Source of the DNA: JBBSJZ01 sp041739875
GTDB lineage: Bacteria; Planctomycetota; Planctomycetia; Pirellulales; Pirellulaceae
Assembly: GCA_041739875.1 (NCBI GenBank)
Contig: JBGSNA010000046.1
Coordinates: 1 to 64,000, forward strand
Direction of reading: 5' to 3'
Length of the DNA stretch: 64,000 nucleotides
A model generated the notes under the pieces. That model saw only the letters and a list, made by a program, of their open reading frames with translations, searched no databases and had not been told where the DNA came from. The translations under genes were made by a program, and so were the position numbers. Below, piece by piece: positions 18,502 to 28,900 of this stretch. Every line of letters begins with the position of its first letter. Positions within the stretch are counted from its first letter, which is position 1.

Positions 18502-21500
18502 TTATCGAAGGTCGGTTTCGGACTTCGGTTCGGAATCGGCAACGCGAGGCGTTATGAGTGCGACGCGACTGTTCTCTGCTTTGCTAATTGCTAGTGCCAG
18601 CCAACCATCACGGAGTTCCAATTGGCTGACAGCTAGACCTTCAGCGGCAGGGTTATCCGAGAGTTGTGGCAACACAATTGGAATGGAACGGTTGGGTGAG
18701 AGAACCTTGTTAAAGATTGCTCGCACAGGCAGTCTTTCACGCATCGAGAGACTTGGACCGCTGATTCTCAAATGTCCCTCACGCACAAGCGATGCGTTCA
18801 TTCCATCTATTTGCGGAATGTAGGCGGCGCGGACGATGAAGCGACGCAAGTCGAGACCCTCGCCACGCGACAATTGCACGACTCGGAGTGTCACCCAAAC
18901 TTGTCCATCTTGAATCTCGACCGTGATTGGCCGCTGCTGAGCAAATTGGATCATCACGTCGTTCGGAATATCCTCCGTTGACTCTGCGAGGCTAAAACCA
19001 AACATCTCTGCGCCTTCGCGGATCACCTCCGCGATGGTTTGCGGTTGGTCACGCGGCACGATCTGTTCCAACGTGTTGTTGATTGCTGACTGGTGCATTT
19101 GAGCACTGAGCAAACTCGTGCGCGGCGCACGCGGCCGAGGCGTAAACGCCGCAAGTTGCCAGTCGCCGGCCAGTCGATAGCGAGCAATCAATCGTTCCTC
19201 GGTGGTCTCCATGTCGATGACCATGGGATCCAATCGGAGCTTGCCGAGTGGCCCGAGCACGGCTTGCCCGAATTTGCTCGTTGTCTTGCTGAGCTGTTCG
19301 TCGACGCGGTTGTCGACTTCTTCACCCACTTGATTTCGAACTTTGTTGTCCGATATCCGAGTGGCTTGAGCACGCATCTCTTCGAAGCGAGATTCCGCAA
19401 CGCTGCGCACGAGCGAGCCAATGAGAGGCCAATCGTCGTAGTCGCTGCGGATACCTCGAAGTCTGTTTTGGCTTTGGACATTCACTGAGGTATCGTTGAC
19501 CGTCACGCGATTGGGCGTGATGGAAATGGGCGTGGACGCTGCAAACGACGACGTGCCAGCAGTTCTCACGGCGACACCGCTCTTGGTACCGACCGAGTCA
19601 GTTTGGACGTTACCGAGAGTTCGTAGCTCGATCGACCAACGATTCTTCGTCGGCACGAGCTTCAGGTCGAGATTGCTTGCGATGTTGCTGTACCCACGCA
19701 CGTCACTTCCGAGAATTTGTGTACGAAGCGGTACCGTTTGCGGATTGATTTCCGGAAGCAGCAAATTCAGTAATTCCGAACTGATCGCGACTCGCACATT
19801 TGCATTGCGATAGTAGGCATTGATCAACGCAGAAAGCCGATTGGCTTCACTTGAAGATGAAAAACGAAGCGTTTGGACTGCGTCAGCAATGTTGATGCTC
19901 GCCATGTCCACGGCGTCGGCTTCTTGGCGTTCTAGTTGAGACACGAGTTGAGAATAGTCGATCGCAGCGCTTGCCCACGGACGCACATACTCAGACATCC
20001 GAGCGATCGATTCGCGTCGCATCCAAGCTCTTTGGTCATCGGATAGCTTGTGCCAATGCAATCGAGAGAGTAGCCGCTGTGCAACCACCATTCGCTCATT
20101 GGAGTCAATTGATTTGGAGGCAGCCTCGATCTCGTCGAGCATCAGAAATCGGGACCATCCCGAGTCGTCTCCGGTGCCATTGATCTCAGCTCGAATGTCG
20201 GCAACGGCAGCCTGGATGTCAGCTGACGTCACGGAGTTGATACTCAGCGATTCCGTCATCTTTCCTGACGCGATATTCCACACCGGTTGCCAGATAGCGA
20301 CACGTCGATTCAGCCCGTGAACGGCGCGGAGCCAGCCGACTTGTGCATCACGATCGGAAAGCTGCTCGGCGTCGCGTACGCCTTCTTGGACAAGGCGAGC
20401 GAGGTCATCGAGTATCACTTCGGCACTGGGATCTCCGATTCGCGGCAACGAACGGAGTTCGCGGAGCGACGCATTCACTTTCTCTGTCCACGCGGCCACT
20501 ACTGGGGCGGAATCAGGTGATTGCTCCAAGTCGCCGACGTGGAGATTCAAGTTCGACGCATTGGATACGAATCGTGCCTCACGATTTCCTGCGAGGCTCA
20601 CGAGTTCAGCGAGTTGGTGGTCAAGCTCAACCGTGATTGGCCATCCGCCTGGGATTCCGACGGCAAAGCGAGTATCGAACTCGTTCGCTGTTGAAGCTTG
20701 TTCTTGCGCGGTGGATGCACTCGCTTCAGGATTGGAATGAAGGCGTCCGAGCGCGCGCACGCTTTCTGGAATGGCGGAGGTTGCTTCGGGTTCAGGTTCG
20801 TTGGACGGTAGCGTGGTTGCAAGTTCGGATACCGCCGACGACGTGCTCGCGACCGTTTTCTTCTCGGTCGACTCCTGGAGTGATTTCGCTAAGCCGTCTT
20901 TCGAAACCTCGAAAAGCTCCAGGATGCTTGGGATGTCTTCTTTGGGAATCATCATTCGCGACGTTTCAACCGGTCGCTGGACTTGATTGATGATCGGTTG
21001 GTTGGCGAGCTCTGACTCCGGCTGTGGTGGGAACTTCAACTCGACTACGCCGGTATCGACGGGGGCGTTGGATGCGAATTGGCTCTCAGAGACGGAAAGC
21101 TGATGGGAGTCACCTTCACCGACAACGCCTGGTGATTCCTGTTGCGTTTGGTTGCCAGGGTAGAACGGCGCTCGGCTTTCGATCGTCCAATTCGGAAGCA
21201 ACAGATCGCTGCCGGGTACTCGCAAGTGGAACACGGGAACGCGGGCCACGGGATTCGCCATGCCAGCGAGCTCGCGTCCTTCGTCGAACATAGGAGCGGG
21301 TAACTCGATCGTGTCCGCAACGGTATCTTGAATGTCGCTACCGTCATCGATGCCGAATGCTTCCGCGATCCTTTCGGGCATCCTGATGCCACGTCGACCT
21401 TGTTCGGTGCGATCTTTTGGCTCAACGCCAGCCCAGGGTGTCTGGGTATCGTCGTCCCAAGAGCGTCGAAGACTGTCCTCGAGTCGTCGCAGCGCATCAC

Positions 21501-21675
21501 GAGCGCCTTCGGGCGTCCACGGAGTCGTCGCCATTCTTGCCGTTAAATCGGCTGCGGGCGGTGATAGCTGCGACGCGAAAGGGTTGCCCGGAGATGTGAT
21601 CCACATCAAGGCGATGATTGTGGCGGTGGCCAAGCTTGGCCAAATCACGAGCGGCCGATTGAATTCTCGACGCAT
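18502..21675 (-). CDS. Large membrane-anchored protein, function unknown
   Basis: This is a 1057-residue protein starting at the ATG at 21675, which places a basic N-terminus (MRREFNRPLVIWPS) before one transmembrane helix (about residues 12-27); the rest should be outside the membrane. The first third is low-complexity, rich in Pro, Glu and Ser. The C-terminal part, from about residue 560, is helical then beta-rich. It includes QVWVTLRVVQLSRGEGLDLR and ends ISKAENSRVALITPR. I recognise no domain. It converges with the ALDH and is divergent from fcl. It could be a structural or envelope protein specific to planctomycetes. Confidence 0.7.
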   Translation of the reverse strand: MRREFNRPLVIWPSLATATIIALMWITSPGNPFASQLSPPAADLTARMATTPWTPEGARDALRRLEDSLRRSWDDDTQTPWAGVEPKDRTEQGRRGIRMPERIAEAFGIDDGSDIQDTVADTIELPAPMFDEGRELAGMANPVARVPVFHLRVPGSDLLLPNWTIESRAPFYPGNQTQQESPGVVGEGDSHQLSVSESQFASNAPVDTGVVELKFPPQPESELANQPIINQVQRPVETSRMMIPKEDIPSILELFEVSKDGLAKSLQESTEKKTVASTSSAVSELATTLPSNEPEPEATSAIPESVRALGRLHSNPEASASTAQEQASTANEFDTRFAVGIPGGWPITVELDHQLAELVSLAGNREARFVSNASNLNLHVGDLEQSPDSAPVVAAWTEKVNASLRELRSLPRIGDPSAEVILDDLARLVQEGVRDAEQLSDRDAQVGWLRAVHGLNRRVAIWQPVWNIASGKMTESLSINSVTSADIQAAVADIRAEINGTGDDSGWSRFLMLDEIEAASKSIDSNERMVVAQRLLSRLHWHKLSDDQRAWMRRESIARMSEYVRPWASAAIDYSQLVSQLERQEADAVDMASINIADAVQTLRFSSSSEANRLSALINAYYRNANVRVAISSELLNLLLPEINPQTVPLRTQILGSDVRGYSNIASNLDLKLVPTKNRWSIELRTLGNVQTDSVGTKSGVAVRTAGTSSFAASTPISITPNRVTVNDTSVNVQSQNRLRGIRSDYDDWPLIGSLVRSVAESRFEEMRAQATRISDNKVRNQVGEEVDNRVDEQLSKTTSKFGQAVLGPLGKLRLDPMVIDMETTEERLIARYRLAGDWQLAAFTPRPRAPRTSLLSAQMHQSAINNTLEQIVPRDQPQTIAEVIREGAEMFGFSLAESTEDIPNDVMIQFAQQRPITVEIQDGQVWVTLRVVQLSRGEGLDLRRFIVRAAYIPQIDGMNASLVREGHLRISGPSLSMRERLPVRAIFNKVLSPNRSIPIVLPQLSDNPAAEGLAVSQLELRDGWLALAISKAENSRVALITPRVADSEPKSETDLR

Positions 21676-21970
21676 TTCCAGCACTCTTCCGTGAGGGAGG
21701 TTTCTAACTCGACCGATCCAATCCACCGTAGGACTGGGCAGTTTGAGCAGACAAGATCGGCCTCAAAGTGGCTGCGCGCATTACCACGAGCCCACACCAA
21801 CCCATCCAACTGTACTTACATCGGCTAATCCGGATCGCTGGATTAATCCGTCTATCTCGCAAATTCCTTCGCCTCTGGGGGGCAAGTTTCAGCCGAAGCC
21901 AAGCACAATGGCGCTGTTGGTGACGAAAACGCCGGTATCGACTATCTTTTGCGGGATGGGAACGCGAAAT

Positions 21971-22906
21971 ATGAAAATTTTTGTCGCCGGACATCGTGGC
22001 ATGGTCGGCTCGTCGGTGTGTCGCCGGTTGGTCAGCACCGATTGGAATGTCGTGACGGTTTCACGCAATGACGTCGATCTTTGTGATTCCAAAGCGACTT
22101 CAGATTTCTTTGCCGCGAGCCAGTTTGATGCGGTTGTGTTCGCCGCAGCTCGTGTGGGTGGGATTCTTGCAAACCACAGCTACCCTGTTGAATTTATGTC
22201 CGACAACGTGCTGATGGCGACACACGCGATTAATTCAGCATACCAAACTGGCGTAAAGCGTTTCTTGTTTCTCGGCAGCACCTGTATCTATCCGCGTGAT
22301 TGCCCCCAACCCATTCGTGAAGATTCGCTACTCACTGGGCCTCTTGAGCAAACCAATGAAGCTTATGCGCTTGCCAAAATCGCAGGTCTAAAGCTTTGCC
22401 AATACTATCGCCGCCAGCACGGGCTCATGTTTCACAGTGCGATGCCGACCAACCTTTACGGACCTGGTGATAACTACCATTTGGAAAACAGCCACGTCTT
22501 GCCTGCGTTGATTCGCCGGTTCCACGAAGCCAAGTTGGCGGGCGCGTCGAACGTGACGATTTGGGGAACGGGCTCACCCCGCCGTGAATTCTTGTTTGTC
22601 GACGATCTTGCGGATGCTATTGTTCACTTGCTCGGCGTCAATGATCCGCCCGATTGGGTCAACGTTGGTACTGGAATGGACCAGACGATCCTCGAGCTCG
22701 CGAAGCTCGTTGCAAAAGTCGTCGGCTTTGAAGGCGACATTTTGACGGACCCGAGCCGGCCGGATGGGACACCGGTGAAGTGCACGGATGTGTCGCGGTT
22801 GCATTCGCTCGGCTGGAAACACAAAGTTGACTTAGAAACAGGCCTCGCGATTACGTACCAAGCTTACTTAGCTGAACAAGACGCCGGCGAACTTCGCAGC
22901 GTCTAG
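21971..22906 (+). CDS. fcl: GDP-L-fucose synthase (GDP-4-keto-6-deoxymannose epimerase/reductase)
   Basis: This 311-residue extended short-chain dehydrogenase starts at the ATG at 21971; upstream codons do not align with the fold. The Rossmann motif is GHRGMVGSSV at the N-terminus. The catalytic triad elements are GSTCIYP and YALAK. It converts the Gmd product to GDP-L-fucose, the donor for fucosylation of envelope polysaccharides. It lies 65 bp upstream of gmd, the reverse of the gmd-fcl order common elsewhere. The 295-bp gap to the divergent 1057-residue protein must hold its promoter. Confidence 0.94.
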   Translation: MKIFVAGHRGMVGSSVCRRLVSTDWNVVTVSRNDVDLCDSKATSDFFAASQFDAVVFAAARVGGILANHSYPVEFMSDNVLMATHAINSAYQTGVKRFLFLGSTCIYPRDCPQPIREDSLLTGPLEQTNEAYALAKIAGLKLCQYYRRQHGLMFHSAMPTNLYGPGDNYHLENSHVLPALIRRFHEAKLAGASNVTIWGTGSPRREFLFVDDLADAIVHLLGVNDPPDWVNVGTGMDQTILELAKLVAKVVGFEGDILTDPSRPDGTPVKCTDVSRLHSLGWKHKVDLETGLAITYQAYLAEQDAGELRSV

Positions 22907-22930
22907 TGAACTTTCTCTGATACCGACGTT

Positions 22931-22964
22931 TACTCCTTACGGCAAACTACTCCTTACGGCAAAC
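22931..22964. repeat. Perfect 17-bp tandem duplication
   Basis: TACTCCTTACGGCAAAC is present twice head to tail in the 65-bp fcl-gmd spacer, ending 7 bases before the gmd start codon. It leaves little room for a normal Shine-Dalgarno sequence. Confidence 0.92.
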
Positions 22965-22971
22965 ATACATT

Positions 22972-23988
22972 ATGTCCAAATCAGCCCTCATTACTGGTAT
23001 TACTGGCCAAGACGGCAGCTATCTGGCCGAGTTACTTCTCGCAAAGGGTTACCTCGTACACGGGCTGGTTCGTCGCAGCAGCACATTCACAACAGGACGA
23101 ATCGACCATATTTATCAAGACGTCCATGACAGCCCCCGACTTCGATTGCATTATGGCGATTTGACGGATGGCCAAGCCCTGACCAATCTTGTTTTGGAAA
23201 TCAAGCCCGACGAGATCTACAACCTCGGCGCTCAAAGTCACGTGCGAGTTTCGTTTGATCAACCGGTTTATACGCTCCAGACCGTCGGGGTCGGTGCGCT
23301 CAACGTGCTCGAAGCCGCCCGATTGCTGAATAAAGATAAGTCGGTTCGCGTGTATCAGGCGAGCAGCAGCGAAATGTACGGCGACGTATTGCAAACGCCC
23401 CAGACGGAGACGACACCGTTCAATCCCCAGTCGCCGTACGCGTGCGCGAAAGTTTACGCGTTTCACCAAACGGTCAACTATCGCGAAAGCTATGATCTGT
23501 TCGCGAGCAATGGCATCCTGTTTAACCATGAATCCGAGCGACGCGGTGAAACGTTTGTGACTCGAAAAATCACCCGCGCTGCCGGTCGAATCAAGGCTGG
23601 GTTGCAATCGAAGTTGTACCTCGGCAACCTCGACGCCAAACGTGACTGGGGTTACGCAAAAGATTACGTCGAAGGCATGTGGCGAATTCTCCAACACGAT
23701 GAGCCAGACGATTTTGTTCTGGCGACCGGACGCACAGAAACCGTTCGCGATTTCTGTAAACTTGTCTTCGAACAACTCGAAATGGACTACAACGACTACG
23801 TCGAGATCGACCCTCGCTACTTCCGTCCCGCAGAAGTCGAATTATTGTTGGGTGACGCCAGTAAAGCGAAAGCAAAACTCGGCTGGGTCGCCGCCACAAA
23901 CTTGGAAGAACTAGCTCGAATCATGACGGATCACGATTACGACATGGCAAAACGTGAAGCTCACTTGAAAAACTACGTGGCTTCTTAA
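22972..23988 (+). CDS. gmd: GDP-mannose 4,6-dehydratase
   Basis: This 338-residue dehydratase has the GITGQDGSYLAELLLAKGY cofactor motif at the N-terminus. It also has NLGAQSHVRVSFDQP, the YQASSSEMYG strand and the catalytic YACAK. FNHESERRGETFVTRKITRA is the family's GDP-mannose segment. It makes GDP-4-keto-6-deoxymannose, the substrate of Fcl encoded just upstream, so the two genes complete the GDP-L-fucose branch from GDP-mannose. The length is at the short end for the family. Confidence 0.96.
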   Translation: MSKSALITGITGQDGSYLAELLLAKGYLVHGLVRRSSTFTTGRIDHIYQDVHDSPRLRLHYGDLTDGQALTNLVLEIKPDEIYNLGAQSHVRVSFDQPVYTLQTVGVGALNVLEAARLLNKDKSVRVYQASSSEMYGDVLQTPQTETTPFNPQSPYACAKVYAFHQTVNYRESYDLFASNGILFNHESERRGETFVTRKITRAAGRIKAGLQSKLYLGNLDAKRDWGYAKDYVEGMWRILQHDEPDDFVLATGRTETVRDFCKLVFEQLEMDYNDYVEIDPRYFRPAEVELLLGDASKAKAKLGWVAATNLEELARIMTDHDYDMAKREAHLKNYVAS

Positions 23989-24005
23989 AACCCATTCGTG
24001 AACAC

Positions 24006-24022
24006 GCACTTAATTTAAGTGC
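24006..24022. terminator. AT-rich hairpin after gmd
   Basis: GCACTTAA-T-TTAAGTGC is a perfect dyad 18 bases after the gmd stop. With a realistic loop the stem is 7 bp. No clear T-run follows, so a terminator role is tentative. Confidence 0.35.
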
Positions 24023-24089
24023 TTCAATTGTGTACCGTATGCGCAGCAATTAGTTGCGTTCATACCAATATTCTCAATGCGGAGCCGTG

Positions 24090-24416
24090 ATGGCAAAGAA
24101 AGCGACCCCAGGGTTCGAGTATGTCGAGCCGATCGGTGACCGTGTGCTTGTTCGTAAAGATGAGCCGAAACGAGAAACCAAAGGCGGTATCGCTTTGCCA
24201 GATGCGGCTGAGATTCCAACGATCACCGGTCGAATCGTTACGATCAGTGCGGCGGTTGCTCACGACGAGGATGTGCCGCTCCGCCAGTACGACAAAATCC
24301 TGTTCCACCCCAAGAACGCAATCCCCGTCGACCTCGAACACGACAACCAACTTTTTGTTGTTCCCGTTGAAGACGTCGTGGCGGTCTTCCGCCGCAAAGC
24401 TCCCAGCGACGAATGA
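24090..24416 (+). CDS. GroES-like co-chaperonin
   Basis: This 108-residue protein starts at the ATG at 24090, with GGAG nine bases upstream. It begins MAKKATPGFEYVEPIGDRVLVRKDEP; the VEPIGDRVLVR and KGGIALPD blocks, and YDKILFHPKNAIPVDLEHDN, follow the GroES beta-barrel and mobile-loop pattern. No groEL gene is adjacent, so it is probably one of several GroES paralogues, as seen in planctomycetes, instead of the main groESL operon copy. Function as the GroEL lid is inferred. Confidence 0.82.
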   Translation: MAKKATPGFEYVEPIGDRVLVRKDEPKRETKGGIALPDAAEIPTITGRIVTISAAVAHDEDVPLRQYDKILFHPKNAIPVDLEHDNQLFVVPVEDVVAVFRRKAPSDE

Positions 24417-24533
24417 ACAATTCGCCCGGTGCCTAGTCGAACTAGGCGAACCAGTGCTTGGCTCAGCAGGAGCTTCGACCTCCCTTTGGCTCATGGTGGA
24501 CAGTACGCTTTTACCGGCCGCTCGACCTAGCCG

Positions 24534-25982
24534 CTACGCCAGTAATTCCTTCACCACCTGGCCGTGAACGTCCGTTAATCGATAGTCGCGGCCTTGAAAG
24601 CGGTAGGTCAATTGTTCGTGATTCATTCCGAGCAGATGCAGAATCGTGGCCTGGAGATCGTGAATGTGTACGGGCTTCTCTGTAACACTGAACCCAAGCT
24701 CGTCCGAAGCACCGTACTCGAAACCGCCTTTGACGCCGCCACCGGCCATCCACATCGAGAAGGCGTCGGGATAATGATCTCGACCAAGAATGTTACTCTT
24801 GGCGGTCCGACCCTCACGAAATGGAGTGCGCCCAAACTCGCCGCCCCATACGATCAATGTGTCTTCAAACAGCCCGCGTTGCTTCAAGTCCCGGATCAGT
24901 GCTGCGATCGGCTTATCCATCGTCGCACACTTCTTCGTTAAACCTTCGGTAAGTCCCTCGTTCGCACCAGTGCCGTGGAAGTCCCAGCCCCAATCGAATA
25001 GCTGCACAAATCGGACACCTGATTCGACTAAGCGACGTGCGAGTAGACAATTGTTTGCTAAGCTCGAACCGCCGAGCGTGGCACCATACTCTTGGAGCGT
25101 CTTTTGTGACTCTTGCGAGATATCCATGACCTCGGGAACCGACGTCTGCATACGAAACGCCAGCTCGTACTGAGAAATTCGCGTAAGAGTCTCTGGATGC
25201 CCCATCTCATCGGCTTGCAATTGATTCAAATCTCTCAGTGCATCGAGGCTCTTACGGCGCATGTCACGATTCATCCCCGCTGGGTCCGATGAATACAATA
25301 CGGGATCACCTTTCGATCGACATTGCACGCCCTGGTAAACCGAAGGCAGAAAACCGCTGCCGAATGAATTCTTTCCGCCGTTTGGTTGAACGCCGCTCGA
25401 TATCAGCACCACGAAACCTGGCAAGTTATCGTTCTCGCTTCCGAGTCCATAGGTCACCCAGGATCCTATCGACGGACGCCCAGAACGTGGTGAACCGGTA
25501 TAGACAAGCAACTCCGCCGGCGCGTGATTGAACTGGTCCGTGTACATCGAATGTACAACGCACATGTCATCAGCCACATCGTGAAAATTCGGGATTGCAT
25601 CCGACATCCACATGCCCGACTTGCCAACTTTCGACCACTTGCGCGGCGAACCCATGAGCTTCGGAACGCCCGATGTGAACGCAAACTCACGCCCAGCAAG
25701 GAACTCGTCCGGGCAATCTTGCTCGTCCCGCTTCACGAGTTCGGGTTTGTAATCGAACATGTCCAAGTTCGGTGGCGAGCCGGTCATGTGCAGATAGATC
25801 ACTCGCTTTGCTCTCGCTGGAAAATGCGATGGTTGTAGCGATAGGGGATTGTCCGGCGTTCGTTCCGCCGGTGCATCTTTGGCAATCAAACTGCTCAGTG
25901 CAATCGCACCCAAACCTGCCGTCGACTGGCTCAGAAAGTGTCGACGCGTGCGGTGTTGGTGAAGTTCAAGTCGTGGGTCCAT
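24534..25982 (-). CDS. DUF1501 protein with Tat signal
   Basis: This 482-residue protein has a twin-arginine leader (TRRHFLSQSTAGLGAIALSSL). The DUF1501 body has KRVIYLHMTGSPPNLDMFDYKP near residue 60, a family-typical block resembling the alkaline-phosphatase-like fold, then VVWGGEFGRTPF and the closing LHLLGMNHEQLTYRFQGRDYRLTDVHG. It begins 17 bp after the DUF1549/DUF1553 stop, so the two form one transcript, as is usual for this pair in planctomycetes. The biochemical role is not established; a role in periplasmic polymer breakdown is a guess. Confidence 0.9.
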   Translation of the reverse strand: MDPRLELHQHRTRRHFLSQSTAGLGAIALSSLIAKDAPAERTPDNPLSLQPSHFPARAKRVIYLHMTGSPPNLDMFDYKPELVKRDEQDCPDEFLAGREFAFTSGVPKLMGSPRKWSKVGKSGMWMSDAIPNFHDVADDMCVVHSMYTDQFNHAPAELLVYTGSPRSGRPSIGSWVTYGLGSENDNLPGFVVLISSGVQPNGGKNSFGSGFLPSVYQGVQCRSKGDPVLYSSDPAGMNRDMRRKSLDALRDLNQLQADEMGHPETLTRISQYELAFRMQTSVPEVMDISQESQKTLQEYGATLGGSSLANNCLLARRLVESGVRFVQLFDWGWDFHGTGANEGLTEGLTKKCATMDKPIAALIRDLKQRGLFEDTLIVWGGEFGRTPFREGRTAKSNILGRDHYPDAFSMWMAGGGVKGGFEYGASDELGFSVTEKPVHIHDLQATILHLLGMNHEQLTYRFQGRDYRLTDVHGQVVKELLA

Positions 25983-25999
25983 GATTTGTCGCTTTACTT

Positions 26000-28900
26000 T
26001 TATCGCTTCATCAAAATTTCGTCGAGATTCAAAATCACGTTACTGAGCACAGTCCAGGTAGCGAGCTCGATGATGTCGGAACCCTCTGGGGCATCGCCCA
26101 ATGGCACCGTCGCCATTTGCTTCGCATCATCTGGCCGTGCCGAAAACTCTTTGTACGTGTTAGCTGCAAAATCACTCAATCGTATCGTCTCTTCTTCCGT
26201 TGGATTGCGAACGAGCACATGATGAAACGCGAATTCGATGCGCTGCTGGGTGGTATCGCTGGATTTGACAATTCGCCGCGCCAGCGACTGTGCCGCTTCG
26301 ACATACACGGGATCGTTGAGCGTCACTAATGCCTGCAACGGCGTGTTGGTCCGAATCCGACGCAAACTGCACACTTCGCGATTCGGAGCATCGAACTGGG
26401 CCATCGAAGGATACGGACTCGAACGCCGCCACGTCGTGTAAAGTCCACGCCGATAACGATCGTCACCCTCGCTCGTTTTCCAGTCCGTGTCAGAACCGAA
26501 CGCAGCTTTAAGCCCGAGCTCGGGTTGCAACGGATTCACCGGCGGACCAAACATCTTGTCACTCAACAGACCACTAACAAACAAGGTCTGGTCCCGAACG
26601 GATTCCGCCGATACTCGGAATCGCGGTCCCCGAGCGTAGAGTCGATTCGTCGGATCTGCCTGCAACAACTCAGGCGTTGTCGCACTGTTTTGTCGATAGG
26701 TAGATGAAGTGACCAACAGTTTCAGCAAGTGTTTTAAATTCCAACCACTCTCGCGAAATTCGACTGCCAGCCAATCGAGCAGCTCGGGGTGCGATGGGAG
26801 CTCGCCTTGTGAACCAAAGTCTTCGCTCGTTTCAACAATACCGGTGCCAAAAATCTCTTCCCAATGACGATTCGCAATCACGCGCGGCGTCAACGGGTTG
26901 TCATCCGCAACAAGCCATTTCGCAAGCGCCAAACGATTCGGTTTTGCACCTTCCGCCAGCGGCGGAAACACCGCCGGCGTCCCCTCACTGACTTCCACGC
27001 CGGTACTCAAATAGTTGCCACGAATTTGAACTTTGGTAACACGTCGCTTTTCCTCCGGCACCTCTTTCATGACTGGCACCGACGCATACGGCTTGATCTT
27101 TTCGAGTTGGCTTTGCACGGACGCCAGCTTCTTGCGGTCCTTGTCGAGCAGCGGCGAGATGCTGCGGAAGTACTTTCCAAGCTGTGCAAGATCGCCGTCG
27201 CTGCGTTCTTGTTCCGGTTTTCGAATTATGTCACGTATGTCCCTCGGTATTGCCGCCCACTGGCTCAGTGATTCATCGGAGGTCATTGCGAAACGAAAAC
27301 GATTGAGCAGATGTTGTTTGTACTCGGACATGTGACGGAGCGTCACCGTCAACACACCCTCGGAGAGCTTGAGCGGCGCGTGCAAGCTCAGTGTCAATTC
27401 ATGGGCTGTTGCTTGTTGTGGCGCGACGGCCCAGCCAGACTTGGGATCAACCTTGTTCGACAAGACGGACTTTGCCGGAAAGCCACTTTGCTCAAAGTCT
27501 GCTGAAGCAGCTGCGAATGCAACTTGGATCGCTCCGCCCGGCGAAAACGTACTGTTCGGTTGCGGCACATTGTCTGGCGTCTGTTCCCACAACGTCCTCC
27601 GCTGGTCATCCAACAGCAATACTTTATAACCCTTGAGCCGCTCATAAATATTTGATCCGCCATCGGTGCGGTTCCACACGACGACAGAATCAATGGGCTT
27701 CACAGTTCCCAAATCCACTTCGATCCAAGGAGCTTTCTCGACGGCCGTATGTGTGACTGATTTGTTATTGAAGTCTCCGTCTGTATTGCCGTCGATCGCG
27801 TAGTTCACGTTGCCGCCAAAGTCAGTTGAACTCTGGCTGGCCTGGCCTTGCATTGCAACGTTGACGCCATCGCTAAAAACCTGAAACTCCGCGAGATGAA
27901 TCATTTTGCCTTCACCAGGCAACTCGATACGAACGAAGCGAGCATCGATCGAATCACGCCCAGCCGGTTTCCATGACGCAATGACCTGAGACAAAACGAA
28001 ATTGTCCACTTGTTCGGCGGGAACCTCTAGCTTCAACCCAGATAACAAACCGCTCGATGTTGGAAACTCGAGCGTGAATTCGTCTTGGTCCGGTTTGTCT
28101 CCTGAGGCGATGACCCAGCCATCGTCGATCTTCAGCTCGCGAGCATTCGCTGTCGCAGGTGCGTTTGCTGTGGCAGGTGAGTTGGCTGTGGCAGGTTCGT
28201 TGGCTACGACAGATGAGTTCGCTACAGCAGAGGCGGGCACAAGAACGTCCCACATTGGCTCGTTACTGAATCCAGCCAACCAAGCGTGTCGCGCACGTTC
28301 AAGCTCAGGCGTGTCACGATCCAGTGTTTCGCTGAGCGATGCGATCTGTGATCGCAATTCTGATTTCTTGTTCTCCTGTTCTTCGGACCAAATGTCGATG
28401 CGCGGCTGTTCGTCTCTGCGGTCGGCATCTTCGGTATTGTTGAAAAACGCAAAGAGGTTGAAGTATTCGTCTTGGGTCAACGGATCGTACTTGTGCGTGT
28501 GGCACTGGGCACACGCCATCGTTGTTCCCATCCATACTGCCATCGTTGTGTTCACTCGATCGACGACTGCGACGTTTCGGAACTCTTCATCGTTAGTTCC
28601 GCCTTCACTATTGGTCATCGTGTTACGATGGAACGCTGTCGCAATTCGTTGATCTTCCGTCGGATGATCCAGTAAGTCTCCCGCGATTTGCTCGATCGTG
28701 AATTGATCGAACGGCTTGTTCTCATTGAGTGAGCGGATGACATAGTCGCGATACGCCCAAATCTCCCGAGACGGATCGTCGGCGTAGCCAGCGGAGTCGG
28801 CATACCGCGCAAGGTCGAGCCAAACGTGCGCCCATCGCTCCCCAAACGCTGGCTTGGACAATAGCCGGTCGACGTACGATTCATACGCCGAGTCGCTGGT

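Noticed and set aside
28149..28220. CRISPR-like array
   Set aside because: The units are direct, contiguous, in frame and without spacers, so they are a protein-linker repeat. No CRISPR array was seen in the window.
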